Shown: positions 49,753 to 59,468, numbered from the stretch's first letter. The stretch: 64,000 nucleotides of DNA from Collimonas sp. OK412 (GCF_900112135.1 NZ_FOLC01000005.1:124001-188000), one strand, 5' to 3'. Numbers and translations: made by a program. Notes: generated by a model not told the origin, from the sequence alone.

Positions 49753-50214
49753 TTGGCATCCGCACCACGTTCATCGATTCAGATCAAGGCGCTCAGCGAG
49801 CAGGATTTCGCCATCTGGCAGCCGCAATGGCAGGGCTACCAGGATTTTTATGAAGTCGATATTCCGCAAGCCACGCGCCTGGTCACCTGGCAGCGCCTGC
49901 TGGATCCGAAGGAACCGGCGTTCGGCGCGCTGGCGATGGCAGGCGGCGAGGCGGTCGGCCTGGTCCACTGGATTTTCCATCGTTCCTGCTGGACAGTGGA
50001 AGATTCCTGCTACCTGCAAGATTTGTACGTCTCGCCGCAACAGCGCGGCGCCGGCGTCGGCCGCCGGCTGATCGAGCATGTCTATGCGCAGGCCAAGGCG
50101 GCCGGCAGCACCCGCGTGCATTGGCTGACGCACGAAACCAACAGCACCGCGATGCAGCTGTACGACCGCATCGCGCAACGTTCCGGTTTCGTGCAATACC
50201 GCAAGCAGCTCTAG
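49753..50214 (+). CDS. GNAT-family N-acetyltransferase
   Basis: 153 residues from TTG 49753, which has CAGGAGG 5 bases upstream; no ATG with a usable site exists. The acetyl-CoA binding loop is YVSPQQRGAGVGRRLIEHV (about 95-113); strand motif YLQDLY precedes it and LYDRIAQRSGFVQYRK ends the fold. Substrate unknown. Divergent from the MocR regulator, which probably controls it. Confidence 0.88.
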   Translation: MASAPRSSIQIKALSEQDFAIWQPQWQGYQDFYEVDIPQATRLVTWQRLLDPKEPAFGALAMAGGEAVGLVHWIFHRSCWTVEDSCYLQDLYVSPQQRGAGVGRRLIEHVYAQAKAAGSTRVHWLTHETNSTAMQLYDRIAQRSGFVQYRKQL

Positions 50215-50325
50215 CGGCGGAAGGATGGGTGGTTATGGCTTAAACTGCCCCGCCGGACCAGAATTCCGATGTCGGGTTTGCCTGTATCGGTTATCATTTT
50301 TCTTATTTACCTTGAAGGGCCGATC

Positions 50326-50568
50326 ATGAACAAACCCAACTTTTTTGACGACATCCAGGCCAAGATCAACCAGGCCATCGAAAACTCTCCCGCCAAGGAT
50401 ATCGAGAAAAACGTCAAGGCCATGCTGGGCCAGGGATTCTCCAAGCTGGACCTGGTCACGCGTGAAGAATTCGACGTGCAGGCCCAGGTGCTGGCAAGCA
50501 CCCGCGCCAAGCTCGAAGCGCTTGAGGCTCGCGTGACCGAGCTTGAAGCGCAATTGAAACGCCCTTGA
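50326..50568 (+). CDS. ubiK: Ubiquinone biosynthesis accessory factor UbiK
   Basis: 80-residue coiled-coil protein of the UbiK/YqiC (BMFP) family that supports aerobic ubiquinone synthesis with UbiJ. Opening MNKPNFFDDIQAKINQAI, then DLVTREEFDVQAQVL and a leucine-rich helix KLEALEARVTELEAQL. An upstream in-frame ATG would add 19 residues not seen in the family. Followed by comM after 10 bases. Confidence 0.9.
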   Translation: MNKPNFFDDIQAKINQAIENSPAKDIEKNVKAMLGQGFSKLDLVTREEFDVQAQVLASTRAKLEALEARVTELEAQLKRP

Positions 50569-50578
50569 TGCCGAGCCA

Positions 50579-52093
50579 GTGACGCTGGCGGTACTGAGAA
50601 GCCGGGCGCTGGCAGGCATGCAGGCGCCCGCGGTCACGGTCGAAGTCCACCTGGCCAACGGCCTGCCATCTTTTACCATCGTCGGCCTGCCCGAAACCGA
50701 GGTCAAGGAATCCAAAGACCGGGTCCGCGCAGCGCTGCAAAATGCGCGTTTCGAATTTCCCTCGCGCCGCATCACGGTCAACCTGGCGCCAGCCGATCTG
50801 CCGAAAGAATCGGGCCGTTTCGATTTGCCGATTGCGCTCGGCATCCTGGCGGCTTCGGGACAAATGCCGTCCGACCAGCTCGATCAATATGAATTTGCCG
50901 GGGAACTGTCGCTGTCTGGCGAATTGAGGCCGATACGCGGCGCGCTGGCGATGACTTTCGCCATGACCGCGGACAGCGGCGAACGCCGTGCTTTCATCCT
51001 GCCGCGCGGCAATGCCGATGAGGCGGCGCTGGTTGGCGATGCTTGCATTTTCCCGGCTGACAGTTTGTTGCAGGTATGCGCTCACTTTTCCTCTCTGCAA
51101 CAGGAAACAAAACTGTCGCGCCACACAGCGGAGCCGCAACGGCGGCTGCCTCCCTACCTCGATTTCAGCGACGTCAAAGGACAGGCGCAGGCCAAACGCG
51201 CGCTGGAAGTGGCGGCGGCCGGCAACCATAGCGTGCTGCTGGTTGGCCCTCCGGGCACCGGAAAATCCATGCTGGCGGCGCGTTTTCCGGGAATCCTGCC
51301 GCCTATGAGCGATCGTGAAGCGCTGGAATCGGCCGCAGTGCAGTCGCTCACCAGCGGTTTTTCCGGCGCGCGCTGGAAGGTGCGGCCATACAGGGCGCCG
51401 CACCACACTGCGTCCGGCGTGGCGCTGGTGGGCGGCGGCAGCCCGCCGCGTCCGGGTGAAATTTCCCTGGCGCATCGCGGCGTCTTGTTCCTCGACGAAC
51501 TGCCCGAGTTCGACAGGCGTGTGCTGGAAGTATTGCGCGAGCCGCTCGAATCCGGCCACATCACGATTTCGCGGGCCGCGCGCCAGGCCGATTTTCCCGC
51601 GCAGTTCCAGCTGCTGGCGGCGATGAATCCCTGTCCTTGCGGCTACCTCGGCCATGCGGCCAAGCCATGCCGCTGCACGCCCGATAATATCCTGCGTTAC
51701 CAAAACAGGATTTCGGGGCCGCTGCTGGATCGCATCGACATGCAGATCCAGGTGGCGGCCGTGCCCCACGATCAGCTGCTCAAACAAGCCGATGGCGAAT
51801 CTTCCACCGCGATCGCGGCCCGGGTGGCGCAGGTGCATGGGTTGCAGATGGTCCGCCAGGGCAAGCAAAACAATGGCTTGTCGGCCAATGAAATCGACCG
51901 CTTCTGCAAACCCGACAAGGCCGGTGAAAAACTGCTGAGCGGCGCGATGGCGCACCTGCACTGGTCGGCGCGTGCTTACCATCGGGTATTGAAAGTGGCG
52001 CGCACCATCGCCGACCTGGCCGCGGCCGATATCATCGGCGCAGCCCATGTGGCGGAGGCGATCCAGTACCGGCGCGCGCTGCAGGATAAATGA
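50579..52093 (+). CDS. comM: ComM/YifB family AAA+ helicase (Mg chelatase-like)
   Basis: Hexameric helicase that promotes branch migration during natural transformation in competent species. 504 residues with a GTG start fixed by the family N-terminus TLAVLRSRALAGM. An N-terminal Lon-protease-like fold (1-190) is followed by AAA+ with Walker A LLVGPPGTGKSM (about 220), Walker B GVLFLDELPEF (about 302), the zinc-like motif NPCPCGYLGH...CRCT and arginine finger region SGPLLDRIDM. Probably cotranscribed with ubiK. Confidence 0.95.
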   Translation: MTLAVLRSRALAGMQAPAVTVEVHLANGLPSFTIVGLPETEVKESKDRVRAALQNARFEFPSRRITVNLAPADLPKESGRFDLPIALGILAASGQMPSDQLDQYEFAGELSLSGELRPIRGALAMTFAMTADSGERRAFILPRGNADEAALVGDACIFPADSLLQVCAHFSSLQQETKLSRHTAEPQRRLPPYLDFSDVKGQAQAKRALEVAAAGNHSVLLVGPPGTGKSMLAARFPGILPPMSDREALESAAVQSLTSGFSGARWKVRPYRAPHHTASGVALVGGGSPPRPGEISLAHRGVLFLDELPEFDRRVLEVLREPLESGHITISRAARQADFPAQFQLLAAMNPCPCGYLGHAAKPCRCTPDNILRYQNRISGPLLDRIDMQIQVAAVPHDQLLKQADGESSTAIAARVAQVHGLQMVRQGKQNNGLSANEIDRFCKPDKAGEKLLSGAMAHLHWSARAYHRVLKVARTIADLAAADIIGAAHVAEAIQYRRALQDK

Positions 52094-52096
52094 ATC

Positions 52097-52702
52097 TTAT
52101 GCCCGCTCAAAAAGACGCGGCGCTGCGTTCTTCGCCTGGTTCAGCAGCAGTTCCGCCGCCTGCCAGGCTCGCTCCGCGGCCGACGGATCGTTGAACGCAC
52201 GAGCGTCAATCGTGGCGCCATCGAGCAGCATCACAAACACGCCGGCCAGCTGTTTTGCGGCCTTGTCTGGCACTATCTCCAATAATAATTCTTCAAACCA
52301 CCCGAACAATTTCACCCTGTAACCGATTGCCACTTCCGACACGCCAGGATAGGCAGTGCCAAATTCGGCAAGCGCCCTCTCGAATAAGCATCCTGCGAAT
52401 TCAGGACTGCGAAACCAGGCTCCGTACCAGTCAAAAATGGCTTTGATGCGGGCGCCGGCATCTTCCATCGGCGCCAGCTGCCGAGCGATGCTGTCGACGA
52501 TGAAAGTGAAGCGCTGCCCCAGGACCTCCCCGATCAGGTCGTTTTTTCCTGCGAAATGACGATACATGGTCATTCTCGCCACGTTTGATTCGTCAATGAT
52601 CCGATCCACGCCGACAGGATGGAAACCATGCGCGGAAAACAGCTCAGTCGCCTTATCCACTATTTGCTGGCGCTTGCCAGCCCCTCTTGTAATGTTGCCC
52701 AC
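52097..52702 (-). CDS. TetR-family transcriptional regulator
   Basis: 201 residues. The N-terminal helix-turn-helix is RQQIVDKATELFSAHGFHPVGVDRI plus SNVARMTMYRHFAGKNDLI; the C-terminal domain contains GCLFERALAEF and resembles the AcrR/TetR_C_33 group. It converges on comM (3 bases apart). There is no adjacent transporter or oxidoreductase, so its ligand and target are unknown. Confidence 0.9.
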   Translation of the reverse strand: MGNITRGAGKRQQIVDKATELFSAHGFHPVGVDRIIDESNVARMTMYRHFAGKNDLIGEVLGQRFTFIVDSIARQLAPMEDAGARIKAIFDWYGAWFRSPEFAGCLFERALAEFGTAYPGVSEVAIGYRVKLFGWFEELLLEIVPDKAAKQLAGVFVMLLDGATIDARAFNDPSAAERAWQAAELLLNQAKNAAPRLFERA

Positions 52703-53029
52703 TAACTATCTCCAATGGAAATACCACAACGTCTCCACACGCCATCAATCATCTGAATAACATTTTGACAACCGACGTTTTCTGACGATAACGGGTGCAG
52801 CCTATCATTGGGCAGCTCTAGCAACGTTCAAGATTGCCAGATGGATATGACGAAATACTGCTACATGCACGTAGAACGGACTATATCTTTTAGTTTTCAT
52901 TTGAAATATTTCTATACTTCCAGGCAATTTCCCACGGTGTTGCAAGCTGCATGCTTGCGCCATTAAATACAGGAGCAGGAAACTCGAGACGCGGCTGGAA
53001 GTCCAAAAATCATCAGGACTGGAGGCCAT
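52703..53029. other. 327-base AT-richer spacer upstream of TetR and DUF3460 genes
   Basis: Holds the divergent promoters for the leftward TetR gene and the rightward DUF3460 gene. One clear inverted repeat, GCAAGC-TGCAT-GCTTGC (52942-52958), lies 72 bases before the DUF3460 start. I see no gene and no well-formed -35/-10 pair. Confidence 0.45.
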
Positions 53030-53242
53030 ATGTTTAGCAAACCGAAAACCTACAAGGCCGGACATGATGGTTACGTTTCGGAAATCACGCTGTTCCTGGA
53101 CAAGTTTCTGGAAGAGCACCCTGAAGTGATTGATGAGCAAAGCCGGGGCTGGCACATATTCTGGGATCGCGACGTCGACCTGGACGAACAGAAAAGGGCC
53201 GGCAAGGACAGCGTGCCGACCAAATCTTATTACTACAGCTGA
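53030..53242 (+). CDS. DUF3460 family protein
   Basis: 70-residue soluble protein opening MFSKPKTYKAGHDGYVSEIT and containing FLDKFLEEHPEVIDEQSRG and WDRDVDLDEQ, the pattern of DUF3460, a small family confined largely to Burkholderiales. GGAGG lies directly upstream of the ATG. Function unknown. Probably monocistronic. Confidence 0.82.
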   Translation: MFSKPKTYKAGHDGYVSEITLFLDKFLEEHPEVIDEQSRGWHIFWDRDVDLDEQKRAGKDSVPTKSYYYS

Positions 53243-53399
53243 ATGCGCAGATAGCAATCCGGTTTAAGCTGATTTTAATTTGCGGCCGCTAAGATGGTTT
53301 CCGTAGGCGCGCCAGATCCATCTCTTCACCGTCGCGCCGACTTCTTTTCCTCATTCCGCCATCGCCCGTGCCGGGAGATGCATTTTTGGAGGAAGCATC

Positions 53400-53822
53400 A
53401 TGAACAAGCGCTCTCTTTTTGCCGTATCAGTATTGCTGGCGGCCAATCTGGCCTTTGCGGCCGATGCCGTGCCGGGCCGGCTGCAACCGGTCACCAGCGG
53501 CGCCGTCACTTACTTGTCCGGCGGTATCGGACAAGACGAATCGACCGCCATACAACAAATGGCCAAAAATTATTCGCTGGAGCTCGAGTTTGTCATCAAC
53601 GCCTCGCCCCGCGCCGAATTTACTTCTGACGTGCAGGTGAAGATCAGCGACGCCAGCCACAACGCAGTCCTGGATACCGTATCAAAAGGGCCTTTCCTGC
53701 TGGCGCAGCTGCCGGCAGGCCGTTACCGCCTTGAAGCAACCAAGGACGGCAAGAGCAAGGCTCAGGATGTGACAATCAAACAGGGATCGCATCAACACAT
53801 CATGTTCGAATGGACCGAGTAG
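53400..53822 (+). CDS. Periplasmic carboxypeptidase-regulatory-like protein
   Basis: 140 residues: signal peptide MNKRSLFAVSVLLAANLAFA, then a beta-sandwich resembling the carboxypeptidase regulatory-like (CarboxypepD_reg/transthyretin) fold, with DVQVKISDASHNAVLDTVSKG, FLLAQLPAGRYRLEAT and a terminal strand. GGAGGAAG precedes the ATG. Such domains often bind partners or carbohydrates, but no function is established. Stand-alone gene. Confidence 0.78.
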   Translation: MNKRSLFAVSVLLAANLAFAADAVPGRLQPVTSGAVTYLSGGIGQDESTAIQQMAKNYSLELEFVINASPRAEFTSDVQVKISDASHNAVLDTVSKGPFLLAQLPAGRYRLEATKDGKSKAQDVTIKQGSHQHIMFEWTE

Positions 53823-54124
53823 CGGATCTGCAACATCGCCGGCAAGGCCCGGCAACGGCAATTCAGGACTGCGGTGCAATGGGATCTGGCGATTTTGGAT
53901 GGCTGTTAAGAAAAATGCATAGCCTTGATCAACATTTAGTTCGTGACAAACAGGAGTGCTGGCGTAGTATATAAATGAAATGAATGCTTAAGTTCTTCAC
54001 CAGATAAATATGTCTCATCAGAAACATGTCTCTCGGAAAAGGAGTTAACAATAATATTTTCATTGGCTGGCTTGAAAACTGCTTACTCGATCATTACCTT
54101 CTGTCTTAACTACCGGGAGCGCAT
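53823..54124. other. 302-base spacer before the DUF3567 gene
   Basis: AT-rich from about 53910. GTGACA (about 53944) and TAGTAT (about 53966) at 16 bases form a weak promoter candidate for the DUF3567 gene. A 27-codon frame starting ATG 54025 is not supported by a ribosome-binding site. Nothing else is recognisable. Confidence 0.4.
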
Positions 54125-54382
54125 ATGAACCTGATTTATAACAGTGACCAATACAGCGTCGTCGAATTTGGTGCCGATGAACAACGCGAAGCCTTGCGCT
54201 TCGGCGGCTATGAAATCGTCGATAAATCATTCAAGCGTGAGATTTTCATTGCTGGTGCCTTGGCCGAGTTTTTCCGTAAAGGAGTCGAAGATCTGATCGC
54301 GACCGAGCCAAGCATCGAAGATATCGATGCCTTTTTAGGCAATTATGACTCGATGATGAGTCAGCCCGTAACCTTGCAGTAA
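54125..54382 (+). CDS. DUF3567 family protein
   Basis: 85 residues beginning MNLIYNSDQYSVVEFGADEQ and continuing LRFGGYEIVDKSFKREIFI, with an acidic C-terminal half (EDIDAFLGNYDSMM). This is the DUF3567 pattern, a short soluble protein highly conserved in Betaproteobacteria and of unknown function. GGGAG precedes the ATG. Confidence 0.87.
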   Translation: MNLIYNSDQYSVVEFGADEQREALRFGGYEIVDKSFKREIFIAGALAEFFRKGVEDLIATEPSIEDIDAFLGNYDSMMSQPVTLQ

Positions 54383-54508
54383 TTTCTTTTCCGATCCACT
54401 TCGTTTCAGTCAACCTGCGGTTGCCGGCGCCGCCGGCTTCATCGGGAAGACTGGGGCGGCCTCGCCGTCTCCGCGGTTTCATCGCAGTCCGCTTCCTTTC
54501 GTCCCTTC

Positions 54509-55189
54509 ATGTACGCCAATTCCAGTCCGATCCACAGTGCCCAGAGCGGCGTCCATGACCAGCTTGCGGCCACCGTCGCCAAACACGCGGCGCATGTTTT
54601 TCAAAAACCGGTCAGCATCTACAACCAGCGCGCTTTCGATGAGAGCATGGCGGCCTGGCGCGCTGCCGGCAGCTTGCCGCTGATCCTCGATGCGGGTTGC
54701 GGCGTCGGCCTGTCAACCATGCACCTGGCGGCGCAATATCCCGATCATTTCGTGATCGGCGTCGACCAGTCGGCGGACCGGGTCGGCCGCAATACCCTGT
54801 GGCAGGGAACGGCGCCGCTGCCCGGCAATTTCATGCGGATTCGTGCCGACCTGGTGGATTACTGGCGCCTGCTGTTGGCCGCTCGCGTTTTCCCGGCGCG
54901 GCATTATTTGCTGTACCCGAATCCATGGCCGAAGATTGGCCAGCTAAGCCGCCGCTGGCACGGCCATCCGGTATTTCCTGATATCGTCGCGCTCGGCGGC
55001 ATCCTGGAATGCCGCAGCAACTGGCAGATTTATGTGGAGGAATGCGCCAGCGCCCTGAGCCAGCTCAGCGGCAAGGAAGTTGGCTGCGAAGCATATCTGC
55101 CGCAACAGCCGATCACTCCGTTCGAGAGCAAATACCTGGCGTCCGGCCATCGTTTGTGGCGTTGCCAGGTTAACCTCGGCAAGCATTGA
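54509..55189 (+). CDS. TrmB-like SAM-dependent methyltransferase
   Basis: 226 residues. SAM-binding motif ILDAGCGVGLSTMHLA (about 59-74) and VIGVDQSADRV follow the tRNA (guanine-N7) methyltransferase pattern; LYPNPWPK replaces the usual FPDPWPK and the C-terminal ITPFESKYL matches the family T-x-F-E-x-K-Y motif. The Arg-rich segment after the PNPWPK is shorter than in canonical TrmB, so this may be a paralogue acting on another RNA. Convergent with kup. Confidence 0.82.
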   Translation: MYANSSPIHSAQSGVHDQLAATVAKHAAHVFQKPVSIYNQRAFDESMAAWRAAGSLPLILDAGCGVGLSTMHLAAQYPDHFVIGVDQSADRVGRNTLWQGTAPLPGNFMRIRADLVDYWRLLLAARVFPARHYLLYPNPWPKIGQLSRRWHGHPVFPDIVALGGILECRSNWQIYVEECASALSQLSGKEVGCEAYLPQQPITPFESKYLASGHRLWRCQVNLGKH

Positions 55190-55198
55190 ATCCCGCCG

Positions 55199-55227
55199 GC
55201 CGGAGCGGCTAGCGGGGGTACTCCGGC
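55199..55227. terminator. Hairpin between convergent trmB-like and kup genes
   Basis: GCCGGAG / CTCCGGC, a 7-base-pair stem with a 15-base loop, lies in the 41-base convergent spacer. It lacks a U-tract on either strand, so termination is uncertain. Confidence 0.4.
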
Positions 55228-55230
55228 AGC

Positions 55231-57132
55231 TCAGATTTCGACTTTGGTGCCCAGTTCAACTACCCGGTTTACCGGGATATGGAAAAAGTCAGACGGCTTG
55301 GCGGCGTTCTGGTACATCCAGGCGAACAGTTTCTCGCGCCACAGCTGCATGCCAGGAATCTTGCTCGGGATCACGGTGTCGCGCGCCAGGAAGAACGACG
55401 TGTCCATGACATCGAACTCCAGGCCGAACTGGCTGCTGGCCAGGGCCATCACGGTGTGGACATCAGGCGCTTCCTTGAAACCGAAAGCGGTGCGCAGGAT
55501 GTACACATCGTTGCCCAGCTCCTTCAAGGTAAGGCGCTTGTCGTCTTCGACGAAAGGCACGTCCCAGATACTGATCTTCAGGAAAAACACGCGCTTGTGC
55601 AAGATGCGGTTGTGCTTCAGGTTGTGCAGCAGCGCCACCGGAACCGTGGCCACATTGCCGGTCATGAATACCGCCGTGCCTTCCACCCGGTGCGGCGGAT
55701 GGGCCAGCAAGCCTTCGACGAAAGGTTCCAGCGGAATGCCTTCGTCCTTGGTGCGCTCGCGCAGCAGCATGCGGCCGGAGTACCAGGTCATCAGCAGGAA
55801 GAAGGCAAAACCGCCCAGCAGCAGAGGGAACCAGCCACCGTCGACGATCTTCAGCAGGTTGGCCGCAAAGAAAGCGAAATCGACGATGAAGAAGGCGCTG
55901 ATGACCAGCGCCACCAGGAACGGGTTCCACTTCCAGACCGTGCGCATGACGACTGCCGCCAGCACCGTGGTGATCAGCATGGTAGTGGTCACCGCAACGC
56001 CGTAAGCGGCGGCCAGGTTGTCGGATTTCTTGAACGCCAGCACCACCGCCACCACCAGTATCAGCAGCATCCAGTTGATCACCGGCACATAGATCTGGCC
56101 GCGTTCGTCTTCGGAAGTGTGCAGGATGCGCATGCGCGGCACGAAGCCCAGCAAGATGGCCTGGCTGGTGAGCGAGAACGCGCCGGAAATCACGGCTTGC
56201 GATGCAATCACGGTGGCAGCCGTGGCCAGGATCACCATCGGCAGCAGCAAGGCGTCAGGCACCATCAGGTAAAACGGATTCTGGATCGCGCTCGGATTGG
56301 TCAACAGGTTTGCGCCCTGGCCAAAATAATTCAGCATCAGGCAAGGCATCACGGTAAACAGCCAGGCAAAGCGGATCGGCCGGATGCCGAAGTGTCCCAT
56401 GTCGGCGTACAGGGCTTCGGCGCCGGTCAGCACCAGCACCACCGAACCCAGCACGATGAAGGCTTGCAGCGCATGCTGCTGCATGAAGGCAAAAGCATAA
56501 TAAGGATTGATCGCGGCCAGGATTTCAGGCGCCTTGATGACGTTGTAGACGCCCAGCAGGCCGAGCGACAGGAACCAGACGAACATCACCGGCCCGAACA
56601 GTTTGCCGACCACCGTGGTGCCGTGTTTCTGGATCAGGAACAACGCGATCAGGATCACCAGCGACAGCGGCACCACATAGCGGCTTAGCCCCGGCGTGGC
56701 GATTTCCAGCCCTTCCACCGCCGACAGCACCGAGATGGCAGGCGTGATCACGACGTCGCCGTAAAACATGCAGGCCCCGAACACACCCAGCATCATCAGC
56801 AGCTTGGCGCGGCCGGAACCGTTTTTTGCGGTGCGCAGCGACAGCGCCATCAACGCCAGCACCCCGCCTTCGCCGTTATTGTCGGCGCGCATCACGAACA
56901 AGACATATTTCAGCGAAACCACGATCGTGATGGCCCAGAACAGCATCGAGATAATCCCCAGCACTCCGGCCGGCGTGAACGGGATGCCATGTTCCGTGCT
57001 GAAGCACTCTTTCAGCGCATACAGCGGACTGGTGCCGATATCGCCAAACACGATGCCCAAAGCAGCCAGCGTAATGATGTGGAAACGGGATGACTTGAAT
57101 CCGGCGCTATTGCTGTTTTGCGTATTGCTCAT
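55231..57132 (-). CDS. kup: Kup potassium uptake permease
   Basis: Low-affinity K+:H+ symporter of the inner membrane. 633 residues, 12 predicted membrane segments plus a cytoplasmic C-terminal domain. Family motifs: [19 protein letters not shown] (about 26-44), [55 protein letters not shown] and the C-terminal [12 protein letters not shown]. Monocistronic, with a 250-base upstream spacer to rsmI. Confidence 0.96.
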   Translation of the reverse strand: MSNTQNSNSAGFKSSRFHIITLAALGIVFGDIGTSPLYALKECFSTEHGIPFTPAGVLGIISMLFWAITIVVSLKYVLFVMRADNNGEGGVLALMALSLRTAKNGSGRAKLLMMLGVFGACMFYGDVVITPAISVLSAVEGLEIATPGLSRYVVPLSLVILIALFLIQKHGTTVVGKLFGPVMFVWFLSLGLLGVYNVIKAPEILAAINPYYAFAFMQQHALQAFIVLGSVVLVLTGAEALYADMGHFGIRPIRFAWLFTVMPCLMLNYFGQGANLLTNPSAIQNPFYLMVPDALLLPMVILATAATVIASQAVISGAFSLTSQAILLGFVPRMRILHTSEDERGQIYVPVINWMLLILVVAVVLAFKKSDNLAAAYGVAVTTTMLITTVLAAVVMRTVWKWNPFLVALVISAFFIVDFAFFAANLLKIVDGGWFPLLLGGFAFFLLMTWYSGRMLLRERTKDEGIPLEPFVEGLLAHPPHRVEGTAVFMTGNVATVPVALLHNLKHNRILHKRVFFLKISIWDVPFVEDDKRLTLKELGNDVYILRTAFGFKEAPDVHTVMALASSQFGLEFDVMDTSFFLARDTVIPSKIPGMQLWREKLFAWMYQNAAKPSDFFHIPVNRVVELGTKVEI

Positions 57133-57382
57133 GTTCTCTCTCTTATTGGTAAGGGCAAGTCTGGCTATGGCCCGCTTACTTCAATTTGATATTTGCTTGA
57201 AACTTTTTGCGGCATTGCACAAGGAGGCGGATTTTACTCTCGAACCCGGGACCGGCACTAATTTGGAATGCTGCCGCCGTTGCTAAAATACATCCCCGCG
57301 CCCATCAATTTGTGCATATTTATGGTCAAGTTTAGCGAATCAGAGCGGTATTTATTGATAACAAAAGGCTATCATATTTGTG

Positions 57383-58288
57383 TTAACCGGCATTTTTCAA
57401 CGCCAGCGCCCGCTCATACAGGGCGTTTTTCTTTTGCCCGGTAATTTGCGCCGCCAAGGCGGAAGCTTGCTTGATCGACAATTCCGCCAGCAGGATCTGC
57501 AAAACCCGCTCGCCTTCCGCACTATCGTCGAGCACGGCCGGCGCCGCTTCGACCAGCAGCACGAATTCGCCCTTCTGCCGGTTGCCGTCGGCCGCCAGCC
57601 AGGCCGGTGCGTCACCCAGGGGGCAGCGGTGCACGCTCTCGAACAGCTTGGTCAACTCGCGCGCCAGCACGATTTGACGATCCGGGCCGAAAGCCTGCAG
57701 CAAGGCATCGATGGTTTCCAGGATCCGGTGCGGCGCCTCGTACAGCACCAGGGTCGCAGCCGCGCCGGTCAGGCCGGCCAGCACGATTTCGCGCTGCCGG
57801 GCCTTGCTCGGCAGGAATCCGACGAACTGGAACTGGTCGTTGACCAGGCCGCTGACCGACAGCGCGGTGACCGCCGCCGACGGCCCCGGCAGCGGCAAGG
57901 CGCGCAAACCGGCGCGCAGCACGGCGTCGACGATGCGCGCGCCAGGATCGGAGACTGCCGGCGTGCCGGCGTCCGACACCAGCGCGATGCGCTCGCCGGC
58001 CTGCAGCCGGGCCACGATTTTTTCCGCAACTTCCCGTTCGTTATGTTCGTGCGCCGCCAGCAAGGTCTTGGATAAACCGTAGCGGCCCAGCAAATGGGCG
58101 GTATTGCGCGTGTCCTCGCATGCCACCGCGTCGACCATGGACAATACGTGCAAGGCGCGCAGGCTGATATCGCAGACATTTCCGATCGGTGTGGCCAGCA
58201 CATATAATGTCGACGCGGGATACGCTTGCTGCGCCACCTCATCCAAAATTGCTGGGTTGATGAGGTTGCTGGCAGATTGATGAGTCAT
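57383..58288 (-). CDS. rsmI: 16S rRNA (cytidine-1402 2'-O) methyltransferase
   Basis: SAM enzyme modifying C1402 in the ribosomal P site. 301 residues. Tetrapyrrole-methylase fold: LYVLATPIGNVCDISLRAL (about 28-46), ACEDTRNTAHLL, SDAGTPAVSDPG (about 105-116), PLPGPSAAVTALSVSGL and YEAPHRILETIDAL. Divergent from lpoA with 12 bases between starts, so the promoters must overlap the coding starts. This neighbour pair is conserved in many Proteobacteria. Confidence 0.96.
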   Translation of the reverse strand: MTHQSASNLINPAILDEVAQQAYPASTLYVLATPIGNVCDISLRALHVLSMVDAVACEDTRNTAHLLGRYGLSKTLLAAHEHNEREVAEKIVARLQAGERIALVSDAGTPAVSDPGARIVDAVLRAGLRALPLPGPSAAVTALSVSGLVNDQFQFVGFLPSKARQREIVLAGLTGAAATLVLYEAPHRILETIDALLQAFGPDRQIVLARELTKLFESVHRCPLGDAPAWLAADGNRQKGEFVLLVEAAPAVLDDSAEGERVLQILLAELSIKQASALAAQITGQKKNALYERALALKNAG

Positions 58289-58300
58289 GGGGAGTAATGA

Positions 58301-59452
58301 ATGTTATATAAATGGGCCAGGCTGGCTTTGGCGATGTGTATCCTGTTCAACGGATTGTGCCCGCCTGCGCTGGCAAACACAACCACCGCGGGCGCCGCTG
58401 ACCCCGATGGCGGCGCCGACACCATTCCGCTGGCCAGCATCGCCTTGCTGCTGCCCCTGCGCTCAGGTCCTCTGGGCGCGGCGGCCGACGCCGTGCGCGG
58501 CGGCTTCCTGAACGCCTATGAACGCGACAAGAATGGCCTGGCCGTGACCGTGATCGAAGCGGCCGACACGCCTGGCGACATGCTGGCGGCCTACCTGACC
58601 GCCAGCAAGAAATACGATATCGTGGTCGGCCCCTTGTCGCGCACCGGCCTCACCGCCATCATCCAGAACGGCAAGATAGAAAAACCGACCATCGCCCTGA
58701 CCCAGCCGGATTTTTCCGGCGGCAAGGAAATCGCCCTGCCGGCGCAGCTGCTGCCGGTCGGCTTGTCGATCGAAGCTGAAGCGCGGCAGGTGGCGAGCTG
58801 GGTCGGCGCCGACTATGCGCCCGGCACGGTGTTCGTGCTGAGCACCAGCACCACCTGGCAAAAACGCGTCGCCAATGCCTTCATACAGCAGATCCAGGGC
58901 AGCGGACTGCATGCCGACCTGATGACCTTGAACCTTGAAGACGGCACGTTCAACGCCGGCGCGCTGGCGCAGCTGCAGCAACGGATCGAAAGCGAAAAAC
59001 CGCGCCTGCTGTTCGCCGCCCTCAACGCCGACCAGGCCCGGCAGATTCGCAGCGCAGTCGGCCAGGAAACGCCGATCTTCGGCATTTCCCAGCTCAATCC
59101 GCTGACCCTCAACGACAACAATCCAGAACACCAGATCCCTGAACTGAACGGCGTACGGCTGCTCGACATTCCCTGGCAAGTGGAAGCCGACCATCCTGCC
59201 GTGATGGTGTATCCGCACCAGCCGGTGGCCGCCGACCAGCGCCGCAATGCCGACCTGGAACGGCTATATGCATTGGGCATCGACGCCTTCCGCATCGCGC
59301 ATGAAATCGCCGCGCGCAATACGGTATTCCAGATCGACGGCGTGACCGGCCAGCTGAACATCAGCTTCGGCGTCGGCATGCCCAGTTTTGAGCGCATAGA
59401 ACCGGCCGCGGCCTATCAGAACGGCGTCGTCACGCCGCTGGGTGCGCCCTGA
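58301..59452 (+). CDS. lpoA: LpoA/LppC-type penicillin-binding protein activator
   Basis: 383 residues. A short N-terminal secretion signal (LALAMCILFNGLCPPALA) contains LFNGLC, close to but not a canonical lipobox, then the periplasmic-binding fold of the LppC/LpoA C-terminal domain: SIALLLPLRSGPLGAAADAVRGGFLNAY (ends shown; about 46-73), VVGPLSRTG, LSTSTTWQKRVANAF and YALGIDAFRIA. It lacks the N-terminal TPR part of E. coli LpoA, as usual in Betaproteobacteria. In E. coli LpoA activates PBP1A. Genomic order supports the call. Confidence 0.88.
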   Translation: MLYKWARLALAMCILFNGLCPPALANTTTAGAADPDGGADTIPLASIALLLPLRSGPLGAAADAVRGGFLNAYERDKNGLAVTVIEAADTPGDMLAAYLTASKKYDIVVGPLSRTGLTAIIQNGKIEKPTIALTQPDFSGGKEIALPAQLLPVGLSIEAEARQVASWVGADYAPGTVFVLSTSTTWQKRVANAFIQQIQGSGLHADLMTLNLEDGTFNAGALAQLQQRIESEKPRLLFAALNADQARQIRSAVGQETPIFGISQLNPLTLNDNNPEHQIPELNGVRLLDIPWQVEADHPAVMVYPHQPVAADQRRNADLERLYALGIDAFRIAHEIAARNTVFQIDGVTGQLNISFGVGMPSFERIEPAAAYQNGVVTPLGAP

Positions 59453-59468
59453 TCCGGCCCCGCGCCTG

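Noticed and set aside
52805-53257. 150-codon minus-strand frame overlapping the DUF3460 gene
   Set aside because: DUF3460 on the plus strand has a strong ribosome-binding site and family match; this is its shadow.
54025-54108. 27-codon frame MSLGKGVNNN... before the DUF3567 gene
   Set aside because: No ribosome-binding site, no homology that I recognise, and an AT-rich non-coding context.
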